64,000 bases of DNA, from the NCBI GenBank assembly GCA_029168955.1, contig JAPDOI010000134.1, positions 1,116,001-1,180,000 of the forward strand. Direction: 5' to 3'. A model generated the notes under the pieces. That model did no database searches, was not told the DNA's origin, and worked only from the letters and a program-made list of their open reading frames with translations. A program made the translations under genes and the position numbers. Positions 24,422 through 35,882 of the stretch are shown in pieces (positions within the stretch are counted from its first letter, which is position 1; the number at the start of each line of letters is the position of its first letter). Source of the DNA: Aplectana chamaeleonis (Eukaryota > Nematoda > Chromadorea > Rhabditida > Cosmocercidae).

Positions 24422-24545
24422 GGCCGGAATCATACTTCCCGCGATCAGCGACGGCGACAGTGCATATCAGGCATATCGAATTTTGGTCGATATAGATAGT
24501 AAACATTGCGTCGCGTCGCTGGTCGCGCGAAGTATGATCCCGGCC
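24422..24545. mobile_element. 124-bp palindromic MITE (GGCCGG-ATCATACTT family)
   Basis: The left end ggccggaatcatacttccc is the imperfect complement of the right end gaagtatgatcccggcc. The interior contains gcgacggcgacag and gcgtcgcgtcgctggtcgcg. Related copies: 39961-40080, 42440-42553 and a partial at 63895-64000. Confidence 0.8.
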
Positions 24546-24889
24546 TGTCGCTCTGCACAGCGACAGCGACCGCCTCCCACCCTTTAAATCCCTTTAAATA
24601 ATGTGCATTGCACAGCGACAGCGACGGTGGTGGCGACAGGCTCTGGCAGATTTACAGTATGTCAGCCCTTCGCGACACATCGCTGCAACCCACACGTGAC
24701 AGCTGTTCCTACGACGAGCGTTGCCGTTGCTCCGATGCGAGTCCCGCCGCGATTAGATTTGTGTTAGATTGCATGCCTGTCGCTCATTACCGCGACGAAG
24801 TATACCATACCCCTAACGCGCCGCTCGTCAATGTGAATATGAATCATGACATTCAGCCGCGCCACGGTGGTACTCAAAAAATTCCCTAA

Positions 24890-26000
24890 CGGACCGGCGC
24901 GATTCCGCGACCTATGTTTTCAGTAAACTTTTAAAGTTGTTGCTGTGAATTGTTGTGCCGGAAAAAAATATTGAAGGCAGCAGACACGCTCAAAAATGGT
25001 ATCGATTTTATGATATAAATCAAATGTTTGGAGCTGGCTGTATTTGGAACTGACGAAAAAACGGATGAAAACTATGTGCAAATAGAGGAATAACGGTTAT
25101 TTTGTTATCAGGTGAAAGTAGACGAGTTTTACTGCGCGCGGTTCAAACAGCGAATATTATAAACAAAACGGTTGAGATAGAGAAGCCGATATACTCTCAC
25201 AGCCTGTACTGGAACGTTAACTTCGTTGGAAGTATCAAAAACCAGCCAAAGGGACCGTATTAGTATAATCAATCTGGACGAGTTTGTATTTTGGGGCGGG
25301 GTTGCAGAAGCTCAGGGGCGGGTTGAAGAAACTTTTCGATTTGCATTGCTGAAATTTAGTGGTTTTGACTGATTTTTGACGCTTCCAACGGCGTGAGCAG
25401 TCTACTAGGAACCATGCGACTTCAGAAAAGTAGTTATCTCAACAATTTTTTCGAGCGTGTCTGCTGCCTTTAAGGTGCTCAATATCTGCCCACCAGTTGT
25501 GCAAATTGTTATAAGTGGGTATCCCAGCACTAATTAGGAGGAATGGTTCTTCAAAGTTGTACAAAAAACGATCGGAGGGCAGTAGTCATAGGGGAGGGAG
25601 CGCCAGTCATTCATTAACCATTTCTCAGTGTTCTCGTATCCACTGGCAGCTGGTAGTGTGAAGATTTGATAGTATAGACTGTGTAACAATGGCTGCAGGA
25701 GATCAAAGGTAAACAAGGGCCGATTTTCGACTAAACGATTCTGCCGAAGGTTATCCCGCTACCGGCTCCACGCGGAGGTGGATTTCGTTCGCTCTGCGCG
25801 ATAGTTGCTCGCCTTTCTTGTCGACCTTGGCGCCGCTTCACATAAACACTGTTTGGTTAACGAGATAACAGAAAAAACCTACTACTAATTGCGATATAAA
25901 ACTGTGTTTTCGCCTTCACGCGCGATCATTTGTAGCTAGTTTTCAACAACGTTCCGCGATTGCATCTACCCACCATTTATAATACTGAAATAACGTGATT
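24890..26000. other. Repeat-rich spacer, no supported gene
   Basis: Contains the MITE at 25209-25409 and its flanks, which are themselves similar to 35085-35310 (for example the shared phrase aaacagcgaa), indicating a larger composite repeat. Open frames here are short and without motifs. Confidence 0.5.
25209..25409. mobile_element. ~200-bp MITE (CTAGTAGAACGCT family)
   Basis: The left end ctggaacgttaacttcgttgg pairs with the right end ccaacggcgtgagcagtctac. Interior phrases (ccagccaaa and gacgagtttgta) are shared with the copy at 35311-35511. Confidence 0.7.
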
Positions 26001-26307
26001 TAACTGCTCCAGCTTGCCTCCATTGCCTTGTGTCCATGGTTAAGCGCGTCTGTGTAAAATCGCAGAGGAATCGAAAAAGTACTGCTGAAAAATTAAAGTT
26101 TCGGGGTAGGGTAGTAATAATCTTGCACCAAAAAAAAAATCGTAGAGAGTGGGAAATTTCCAGAACTTTCATTCGTTCACGAGGGGGAAGGGATCGCCGG
26201 GGTCCGGGGAAGACAAAGTGGGAGGCGGGGAAGGGGGAGTAGATGTAGGCGTTCCCAAGAAAAATTATCGTAATGGGGACAGAGGGGCATAAAAGTTTTG
26301 AGAGAGA

Positions 26308-27444
26308 GGGCTGTAGTAAACCCCCTTAAAATAAGGTTAAGATGATCTTAAACGATCGCATGAAGAAATGTTGGGATGATCTGTAAGATTATCTTGATGA
26401 TATAATGAAGGATATGGACCTCATCTGTAAGCGCATCATTCAGACGATAAACATTTTTAAGATGATGCTAATTTCATCAGGTTAGCTGATTTTCTACAGA
26501 TCATCTGAACAGAGAAAAGCGACAGAGCATGCATTTCCGGAGAAGCTCGTCCTATCTTTAAGGCACAGTCCAAGCTCAGGTGCCAAATCTAAGATTTCCA
26601 CATAATTATGAAGTAGACCCACCCCATATAACACTATGCCAAGTGCGAGCTCTCGCTTCCCCAGAAAAAGCGAGATATGGGAGGAAGCCACCCTGGGGCG
26701 CCCACACCAGGAAGCCACTTTGGCACGCCCTTTCGAGATCTTTCGAGCTGAACAGTGGCGAGATAAGTGATGATTTCCGTTCATTAGCCCCGTTCTACCC
26801 TTCGTTCTCAGCCTCTCTTCTGATTCAGGTCGGCTCGCATCTACCGGTTGCAATAGACGGAAGTTACAAGCCTCGAACAACTCGTCCACCATACTTCCGC
26901 AGCTCAATTTTTGAGAGGCTGTAACTCCGTTCCCAGGGGGTCTTGTACGATTTGAAAGACATCATTGGAATCAGCGTGAGACCGTTTTCAAAATAGGCAG
27001 AGAAGCGGAAAATCGATTTCGAGGTTGGACTGTGCCTTGAGGAGTAACCCCGGAGCGTCTCTTATTCTTCAAATGAAGTACCAGTTATCGTTATCAGCTA
27101 TCGCAAAACAACAAACATCTCTTTTCATTCATTGAGAAAGAAAGCATGGAGTTGGTAGATTAGAGAATGACCACCTACGTAATGAGGGCCGGCTTTTCTT
27201 ATTCTCACAGGCTTTTCTTATTTTCTTATTCTTATCATATCATGAATATGCGAGTACGACCGCTTTAGGGCGAATCACTGCTAATGGAATGAATACGGGC
27301 CTACGTTTAGCGACCAGTTGTGACTGATAGCGATAATTATGAATCAATGCGAAATTAAGATCATCTGAAATTTTCTGGAAGAATTTCCGATGATCTTATC
27401 GAAAAAATATCAGATCATCTTATAGGGGTGGTTTACGACAGCCC
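26308..27444. mobile_element. TIR element with internal AGATGATCT motifs, host of a nested MITE
   Basis: Termini gggctgtagtaaacc on the left and ggtttacgacagccc on the right form an inverted repeat. The subterminal regions on both sides hold several agatgatct or agatcatct motifs, which are candidate transposase binding sites. The centre is interrupted by the MITE at 26558-27041. No transposase gene is present. Confidence 0.7.
26558..27041. mobile_element. MITE (AAGGCACAGTCCAA family) with a shared open frame
   Basis: Termini aaggcacagtccaa and ttggactgtgcctt are inverted repeats next to TTAA-like bases. The plus-strand frame at 26580-26924 (114 codons) is similar over most of its length to the minus-strand frame at 43157-43504 in another copy, with shared stretches such as FELNSGE and SFSASL. 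The frame could be chance conservation of DNA homology. Confidence 0.65.
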
Positions 27445-27449
27445 AGAAA

Positions 27450-30000
27450 TTATAAAAAATTTTTTGAGGGATGCCGCGTACATGCACATATACGCGCTCT
27501 TCCCTTTTCATAACAGTACAGTTCAACTAAAGCTTTCAGTGGAAGGGGTAATAAAATTTAATATTTCAGACTGCACCCAAAGTTTCAGCTCGTAAGACAC
27601 GCCTTCACTTCAGCTACAAGCATAAAACTAGTCTAACCACGCTTTAACCCACACTTCGTAGACGGGACAACATACATACCCCTATAATACTTCAGATTTT
27701 CTGAATAGAGATAGGAAACACTAAGTTTCGAGAAAATTTGCCTGAAACCCGTTTTCCCGTTATCCAATACCGTTGTCTGGGACCGACCATTGGGCCGAAG
27801 CGGAACAACAGGAACGTTTCTTCCGGAGAAAAAAAAAACGTCCCCTAGGTCCTAATCAGCCCATAAGCATCCATGCGCTATCCTCATCAGACTGTGTTAA
27901 GTTTTCCTGGGGAACTCCGCGCTACTGGTTCTCCTTCTGTCATCGTCTCTTCTGTCCTGCTCCTGATTTAGAAAAAACCCGGGCTCCAACTCTGAGAGCC
28001 CACAAGGCTCCGCGGCGGCTTCTTATAGGCTAATTCGCAGCTATTTCACGGGGATTTCTCGGCTGTTTGAGGAATAGTCAAGAAGTAGCCGAGAAATAGA
28101 CGAGAAATAGCTAGAAGTAACCAGAAGTAAACAAGGCGCAGCCGCAGCCGGCTCTCTGAGCCGCCATCTGGGGCCGCCAGTGGTTAGGCAGGCCCTCCAG
28201 GGGCTGAGCGAGGTCTAAGTACCTCAACCTTGAGTAGGTAATTGAACCGATGGAGGTGTTGACATCTGAATCAGACCTCTAGAATGCGTCGTATACTTGT
28301 CTGGAGAGCATTATTTCTCGGCAAGCAGGCATTTCGCGGCATTTTCTCGGCGGAAACTCCCAGAGAATGCGAACTGAACGCCAATCGTCTCAAAAGTTGA
28401 GCGAAAACCATCGATTGTGCAGATAGCTACCGCTTGTGCATCCCGCTCTGATATCCGCGTTTGCATCCCTTCTTTTCGATTTTTTTTTAAATTTTCGTTT
28501 TCCTTGGAATTTCACTTCACCCTCCTTTCTCTATTGTAGATAAGGGGATTTCTCATTTCGCCACATAGAGGCCGGATGCAACAGTGGGCCGGGTCGGGTT
28601 CAGGCCAGTCGGCGCCTTTGATGATTTTCGTAGATCACAAAATCAATCGTGCCCCGCAGTGCTCTTCGCTTCCACAGCCGCCTCAACATCGTAGCTGGAG
28701 CGGCTTTAGGAACGACGGACACTGAAGAGGCACGTTTGAATTTGTGATCAACGGAGATCTTCGGAGGCGCAGACTGCCCTGCCCCTGCCCCAACCCGGTT
28801 CGTTTATACATCCGGCCAGAGGGCAGTGCATCGTACTAGACGAGGGCTAGCTGATGCATCCTCTCGGGGCCGGCGCGGTTCTTACACGTAAGGTACTATC
28901 GCGGCAATGTGGCGGCGCTGTCGAGGCTGAAGACACTGCGACAGAATCGTCTCTTCTCGGTGATAATAGCTGATTCGCCGCGGTACTATCGCGGCACAGT
29001 CGAAAGTCGCGGTACTTTTTCGGCACTGTGACGGCGGGTTTTTTCAGAGGCGATGTTACAAACAACCGCGGGGGTTTCTTCGATTGTTCAGGCATTACGC
29101 TATTGCTTGTGTTTTCCAACCCTTGTCACGTCTCCTTATCCCTGTCACAAGTGCTTGATTGTAGTCTCAATTGAAGCAGCGTAGTATGGTTGAGAGTGCC
29201 GAAGCGAAAAAAAATTGTTATGGAACGCGTTGCGCGTGGTGTGACAATTTATGATGAAGTGGCTGAAGTGGTTCCGTGCGATCTATCATGAGGACTGATG
29301 TCATGTAAAAGCTCTAGCTGTTTAGTTAGGCACTAAGCACCAGCAGTGAGCCACTGGGTTCACACCTTCTGGAAATTCACGGCTTGCTACATTTATTTAA
29401 AACATACATTTTTTCATTACGGGAATGCCGTAACAGCTATTGTGTACAACTAATTTGCGATTGTGACTATAGGCGAGTGTAAAGTCAATTTGGTTTTGTG
29501 GTCGTTTACGAGATGAGTGAATCTCGTTTAACAACCACTTGGCGTCTTCGGTAGGTTTTATATAACGTTCTTATTAAACCTCTCACGCTTTTGAGTTTAA
29601 AGTAGTAGGTCTCAACACTTCGGTGGAAACAATGTCGTCGGCGGTCTTTAATTGGGTCATACACATACTCTTGAATTGGTGTTCACCCATTATGCTTGTG
29701 AACTGATTCTGGCCATCCAATTCTTCCTCTTCCTCTCCAACCTTCTAGTCTGAGCTCTCGTTGATCATGAACGGGGCCACCCCTCTTGTAAGCGATCACA
29801 TAGAACATTGAATATAGTCCACTGCCGTAAGCTAGCATCGTTTAGAACGTTTACGACACCTTTCCTATAGCTCCATTTTTCTATGTGCGAGTATCAAATA
29901 GGACTTTATGCGGTTAATTAAAAATTTCTTATAGCGTTTGATTCCAATCTGCCTTCTTGAACAAATCTTCGAAAAGTTTTGAAGTGACAAAGTTTTAAGA
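27450..30000. other. Repeat relics, no supported gene
   Basis: 28010-28400 and 48670-48900 share phrases of the type atttctcggc and ggagagca-ta, indicating a dispersed element. 28860-29060 holds repeated GC-rich phrases (gcggtactatcgcggca) whose relatives appear near 37095-37150 and 37370-37470. Open frames are short and carry no motifs. Confidence 0.5.
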
Positions 30001-30007
30001 CCCTCAA

Positions 30008-30471
30008 AGGCAGTGTTGGAGAAGAAGGAGTTGCACATTTTTTTGGCTAAAGCGTAGGCTTTGGGTCCCTATAAGAAGATTAAGAACGGAAGCGCGACGA
30101 AAAACGGCCAGTAAGTGGGTGAAAATCTCGTGGGCCAAACAACCCATTGGGCCACTCCGCCCACGTCCTTTAACAGTTGCCCTGAATTCGTGATTAGATG
30201 AGCGATGGTTTCCGATCAAAAGCCCCGTTCTTCCCTTCTTTCTCAACGTCTCTCTTTACTCAAGTCAGCTAGCACACACCGGCTGCAAAAAAACGGGAGT
30301 TACAAGCCTCGGACAACTCGTCCACAATGCTACCCTTGATAAACTTCGAGGGGCCTTAACCCCATTTCCAGAGGGTCTTGTACGATTCCAGAGACATCAT
30401 TGAAATCAGCATGAGACTGTTTTCAAGATAGGCGGAAAAACATGAAAACGACTTCTATCGTGAACACTGCC
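30008..30471. mobile_element. TTAA-type MITE (AGGCAGTG family)
   Basis: Left terminus aggcagtgttgg, right terminus atcgtgaacactgcct followed by TTAA at 30472-30475; the left TTAA has decayed to TCAA. 464 bp. Its interior (ccccgttcttcccttc near 30220) is shared with the copies at 10750 and 43200. Confidence 0.75.
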
Positions 30472-31352
30472 TTTAATAAACCCTTTACCTCGCAATAAAT
30501 TATTCAACACCACTACACCTGCAAGCAACAAGGAAATTTATCGAAAAAGCAGGTCGGTTGGCGCCGGTTGATCTTTTCACCGGTCAATTGACGGAGGCAT
30601 CTTCACTCTCGAGGAATAGGGGCGATTTACCAATGAAGGGGTTAGCCCACCATTAACCAGTCATCTTAATGAAATTCGTTCCATGGACCGGAACATCAAC
30701 TTACAAGGAAACTTGACTTACTTGACTTGATCGGTTCGCTTTCGCCTGACGCGGTCATTTCGCATCTTCACCGAGGTGTGCCGTCCTAGTAGTCAGCCGT
30801 GTCCATTTTTCACGGGCTTCAGCCACAATTTGAACACATTCCATCCAGCTGTCACTATTCCATTTCCTGCGAAACGAAACATCGCGCCTGAACTGTCTTT
30901 CGATGCCGAGTGACTTTAAATCCTCTTTAACCACATCCGTCCAGAACTTTCGCCTACGCCCAGGTGGCCGTTTCCAGACAGGATTTGGAAGCATTTTTAA
31001 AGCGTGTTGTACGAGACGATCCGGCGTTCTTTCTTAGTATATGCCCGAGCAAGTCGAAGTCGACTTTCCATTGCTGCTTGAGATGGCGTTAGGAGATGCT
31101 TGGCAACCTCCCCGTGTCAAGCGTTGACGTACTTCGTCGATTTCCTTGTAAAGGTCTTCGTTATGGCATACACGCGGCCAGAAATATCCAAGCAAACGCC
31201 TAAAAGCTTCCTCTCCGTGCAATCCAACCTTTCCATCTGCGTCTTCTGTGCTGCCCACGTCTCCGATCCGTACATCATGATAGGGCGAATAGCGGATAGG
31301 TAGACGCGCAACTTGACTTCCTTCGCGATGGTGGTAGATCACAAACACTTGG

Positions 31353-32354
31353 TTAGAGAATTAAATGCAGACGTAGTTTTCGCACATCGTTGTCGAATAT
31401 CCGCTGCATAACTTTTTTATCGTTCTTTAGCAAACAGCCCAAACAACAGAAATCGTCCACCAGTTCGATACGTTGTCCGTCCACACAAACTCCCGTTGAA
31501 GGCCTCTGAGAGACCCACATCTGCTTGCATTTGTCGGGACGAAGACGAAGTCCATAGGCTGCGGCATACTTCGAAACGAGATTCACAATACTTTGCAGTT
31601 TTGTGTTGTTTTCAGCGAATAACACAATGTCGTCGGCGTACTCCAGGTCGACAAGGGAGAGTCCTGATGGTGTTAGGATCACATCCGCAGGAAACTGTTC
31701 TGCAACTCTACGCATAATGTCATCAACGGCGAAGTTGAAAAGAAAAGGTCCTGCAATGGCTCCTTGCCTTACTCCTGTTTTCACCTCGAAAGCTGACGTA
31801 AATCCGACAGGCGTACGAACTGCTGCTGTTGTTCCTTTGTTCATGTCCTCGATTAACCGAACATACTTTTCCGGGACTCCATCTGCTCGCAGAGCATTGA
31901 GCAATCGATCACGATGAGGAGAGTCGAACGCGCTTCAAAGTCCAAAAAATCAAGCTGTAATGGCTTCGGAAAACCGCTGCCACGATTCAACTTTACTCTT
32001 CTCACGACGAACACTTGGTCGATGGTCGATCTTCCAGGTCGAAAACCGGCTTGCTCATCTCTGGTCGTTCCTTTCACAATGTTTGATAAGTCGCTCGAGG
32101 ATGATACGTTCAAAACCTTGTACATGACACGAAGTAGAGATTCCTCTGTAGTTCTTAGGATCCGTGACGGATAGCTTCTTGTGAAGAGGTACGATGATCG
32201 CATGTCTCCACGAACCGGGTATCCTTTCGCTCATCCATACGGTACGGATGGTGTTGGTCATTTCACGAATCCCAGACGGAGGAAGAGCCTCCAGCATTTC
32301 AGCAGTGATGGTGTCATCTCCACCAGCCTTCCATTCTTCATTTTCCGGACACAA
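31353..32354 (-). pseudogene. RTE reverse transcriptase region
   Basis: Three minus-strand frames hold RT motifs: GSWRHAIIVPLHKK and NYRGIS, AGFRPGRSTIDQV, LDFEA (motif A start, after which the frame is lost), GVRQGAIAGPFLFN (motif B) and EYADDIVLF (motif C, with the YADD active site). Spacing and order are those of RTE-clade RTs. Frameshifts separate the blocks. Confidence 0.9.
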
Positions 32355-32966
32355 TCCAAAACTTCAGACTCAGTCGGCGGTTCCTCACTGACATCGTAAT
32401 GTGCTCTCTGTACATGCGTGAGCTCAGGTACTGATGGCGCTGGACGATTCAGTAGTGAACTGAAGTAATCCTTCCATATTGGCAGCGTCGCATCACCAAC
32501 TGCAACTCCATTGGTAGTGTTCAAGACAGGAGAACATCTCTTCACTGTCGCAGCAACGTGTAGGCTTTCCTCGGATTCTTCTCCTCCCAAGCCTTCTCGA
32601 ACTCCTATCTCTACACGTCCACTCTGGTTCGCGGTCACTTTGAAGCTGGCCGACGCAACTTCCTCCTCAGACGCTTCTCCTCCACGGAGTTTCCTGCAGT
32701 TCGAGAGCACATACTCTGTTGTAGGTAGATGTAGTTTCTTCTGAGACGTAGGCGAACTTCTTCTTAGGCTGTACAACCGGGAGTGCCTCTTTCGAAGCGT
32801 CCTGGATGCACTTGACAAAAGAATCCGCGTCGCAAAGTTTCTTCTTAGTCCGTACTCCGATGTGAATAGAAACGCGTTGTCCGAAATTTCTTCTGCACTC
32901 TTCATCTCTGAGACTTGTCATGTCAATCCTCTGGAGAGGCTGAGCCCCTCGCTTCCTCTTGATGAA

Positions 32967-34176
32967 TCATCTGCAGTGAAGTTCAACAGAACAGGGACGG
33001 TGATCCGAATTGAATGCGACATCCCACGCAGCTCTAGATCTTCGAATGTCCGATACTGGAATATTCCTCGTCAGGACATAGTCAAGCCGTAGTTTCAAAG
33101 TTGTCATCTTCCGCTTCCGCTGCTCTTCCAGAGATAGCTGGGTTGGTCCCTGCCACGTAAGCTGATGGCGGCGATGATTCCTCTTGAATGTCGATGCAAT
33201 AATCAGACCACTGCGTTCACAAAAGTCGACAAGGCGGTAGCCATTGTCCGATGTTTGCTCCACTGGGTAGAACCATTTACCGAGTACTTCGGATTCCTGA
33301 TCAAGTCCCATCTTCGCGTTTGCGTCAATCCCCACGACAACAGCATGTTGACAAGGTATCCTGGCCAGCAACGTATTGAGTTCCTCATAAAACGCATCCT
33401 TCGAATTGTCTTCGGTCGTTTTCAGTGGGCGCATGAGCACTCACTATCCACAGTTTGATTCCTCTGTGATCCCGCAGTCGTACGAATGCATTCCGGCACG
33501 ACGTTAAGCCGAACTCCTTGACCGTACCATTGAAATCCTTCCTTACAGCTATTGCACAGCCTCCCACTCTCCTATCATCAGCGTTACCACAGTAGATGGT
33601 GTACTCTCCGACGCTGATGACGGGTCTATCCTTGAGGCGGGTTTCCTGCAAAGCAGCAAACGGTGCATGGAAATAGCTCAGAAGTCTGGATAGCGCAGTT
33701 TTTTGGATATCACTCGACAGCGATCGACAGTTCAGGGTGGCGAAACTGTGGCTTGTGACCAAAGACTCCATGAACTCCCTAGGTACGGATCCTAAGGTGT
33801 TATGGACCACAGGCCTTGGTGTGCCGGACGGCGACACCTTTATGCAATGTGCGGGATACTTTCGCGATATAGTTGTGCACGCTATATCGCTCGAACGTTC
33901 CCTGTGAACACTCAAACGTCTGCTGGGTTCAGTAGAAGCAGGGGCACCACAGAGCATGTACCAACAGACTTGTATACACACCCCCAAGGAAACAATTATT
34001 AGCAAACGTGGCCAATCCAAACGAAATGCAAATTTCGAGAAAGAGTCCGAATATGCCCTAGGCAGCAGCCGAAAATCATTCTGGATAAAGATGTAGGCGT
34101 TTTTTCTTGATCTCCGTACCTGTTGTGCCTTCCAGAGCGCGCGGTAATCTTTTGAAAATCTGGTAACGGACTTCAT
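32967..34176 (-). pseudogene. RTE endonuclease region
   Basis: Two overlapping minus-strand frames (33385-34176 and 32967-33440) carry the endonuclease motifs in order: LNCRSL, ALQETR (catalytic Glu), SAHAPT, then after the frameshift GIDANAK (Asp-x-Asn), RLDYVL and NSDHRP (catalytic Asp-His). All signature residues that I can check are retained, so inactivation is by frameshift and not by loss of the active site. Confidence 0.88.
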
Positions 34177-34753
34177 TATCGTTTTCAGCTCCCTAGCTCA
34201 CCCCTAGATTCAAGTTTTGAGCAAAATCTAAAATTTTTTCTCAAAACACTCAGAAATTGGCTGATGGTACCCTCACCTTTTTGGAACTTTAGAAACGTTC
34301 GAGCTCGCTTATCTTTGACTAAGCTTTAACTTATTATAGAGTGAGTCTAGGCGACATGAAATTATTTCCACACAGGGCTGTACAACGGTCTTGAAGGTCT
34401 TCTTATGGCAAGCAAAGGCAGGGGTTATAAAATGTTACGGACATTCTCTGAAGAAACAGCCCTAATTTGGACTAAGGCCACGAAATCGTAAATTAACTCC
34501 GTACTCCAAACTGTACAGTCGAAACCCATGCTTGAGAGTGAGTAGGGCAAGGTCTGTGTTGCCCTATATTAGGTATGTTAAAGTTTCACCACGTTTTATT
34601 AAGTCTAGGCCGAGACTGACGTATTGGAAACTGACCGATGCATTCAAGGAAATGAAGGAGTCTTTTAGTAAGCGCTAGGTCTTTTCTAGTAAGCCGTCGG
34701 TTTCAATTATCACAGCAAGGAATTTTCACCTTTTCGTCGTGTTTAATATAAGA

Positions 34754-35061
34754 AGTCGTTTATGTTTCCGCTGCAGAGCAGTACGGCAGAGTGCAATCCT
34801 ATTATATTCATCACGTGGCGCGGAACGATCGATCTTATAGAAAAGCACTTTGCTACGCCGCTCGGCGGCGGAACCATAAACGTCGCCTAATATTGATCAC
34901 ACGGCGCGGCAAAATTCAAATTAGTCGATGTTTATACAACAGCAGTCGAGCGGTGCGGCGAAGTGCATTCCTATAATATCGATCTTACCGCGCCGCTTGA
35001 TCAATATGGCAGAAATACACCCTGCCGCACCGCTCGGCGGCGGAAGTATAAACGACGCCTT
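34754..35061. mobile_element. GC-rich MITE pair (GCGGCGGAAGTAT family)
   Basis: Left gtcgtttatgtttccgctg pairs with right gcggcggaagtataaacgac. A second internal terminus near 34860-34890 (gcggcggaaccataaacgtcg) suggests two units side by side. The internal phrase cctataatat-gatc recurs at 39650-39900. Confidence 0.65.
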
Positions 35062-35310
35062 ACAAAAATGCAATGTGCTTCGTCATTCGACAGCGGGCGT
35101 ATGAACGGCGGCTATCTCCTACTATATTTCACCATAGTCCACCACTTCGCTAGGGGTGAAAATCGGAATCGAGAGCTCACTAGAGATTTCCTAGAGTTTA
35201 TTGGGATAGACGTGGACGAGTTGCACTGCACGATACACGCTTGATTAAAACAGCGAAGCTAGCGATGAAATCGTTGAGATAGCGGAGCCAATAGATCCTA
35301 ACGACCTGTA

Positions 35311-35511
35311 CTAGAACGCTTACGCTATTCGAAGCATCAAAACTAGCCAAAATCGTCGTATCCGAACAATCAATACGGACTAGTTTGTATTAGAGTGTCG
35401 GAGCTTCCAAGAAAGTGGGCGGTGACTGAATGTTTTACTGGGTCGATACGGCTCGAATACGGCTATTTTCAATTGTTTTTGACGCTTCCAACGGCGTCAG
35501 CGTTCTATTAG
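35311..35511. mobile_element. ~200-bp MITE (CTAGTAGAACGCT family)
   Basis: Left ctagaacgcttacgctattcg and right cgcttccaacggcgtcagcg form an imperfect inverted repeat; interior similar to 25209-25409 (aactagccaaa, ggactagtttgtatt). Confidence 0.7.
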
Positions 35512-35882
35512 AAGCCGTTCGAACCGATGAGGGGCTCCTTCTCCACAACTATGAATTGCAAGCGTTTATGCTACCTATCAATGACAGCGACTAAATGAAT
35601 GGGTGGATGGACTCCCTTACCCATTTTACTTGGGGAAATGCATGTGGCATCCACACTGTTAAATCCTGGAATCAATGTCTCAGACCGAGCAATAAAAGTG
35701 AACATGAGCATGTCTGACCTCTTCGCTAAATGTCTCCGGCCGTCGAGTCGCCATTAAAACACCTTTAAAGACAGTGCGAATCAATCTACTCACCTTTGCG
35801 GTCATAGGACGACTGTAATGGTCTCTATTCTGCATGTTACTGGATATCCTAATGCAAGATGTACAACTGTTCTCCATTTCAG

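Larger units (their letters stand above)
30713..34176 (-). mobile_element. RTE-type non-LTR retrotransposon, near full length but frame-broken
   Basis: Read on the minus strand, the order is apurinic-type endonuclease, reverse transcriptase, C-terminal region, then a short aagtcaagt-rich tail (30713-30735) typical of RTE 3' ends. The frames shift at least five times (near 33430, 32900, 32350, 32000-31900 and 31350), so no single protein can be made. The N-terminal ~140 residues before the endonuclease contain a hydrophobic run (LLIIVSLGVCIQVCWYML). Members of this clade copy themselves by target-primed reverse transcription at endonuclease nicks. A smaller 5'-truncated relative lies at 5990-6890. 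Confidence 0.9.
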
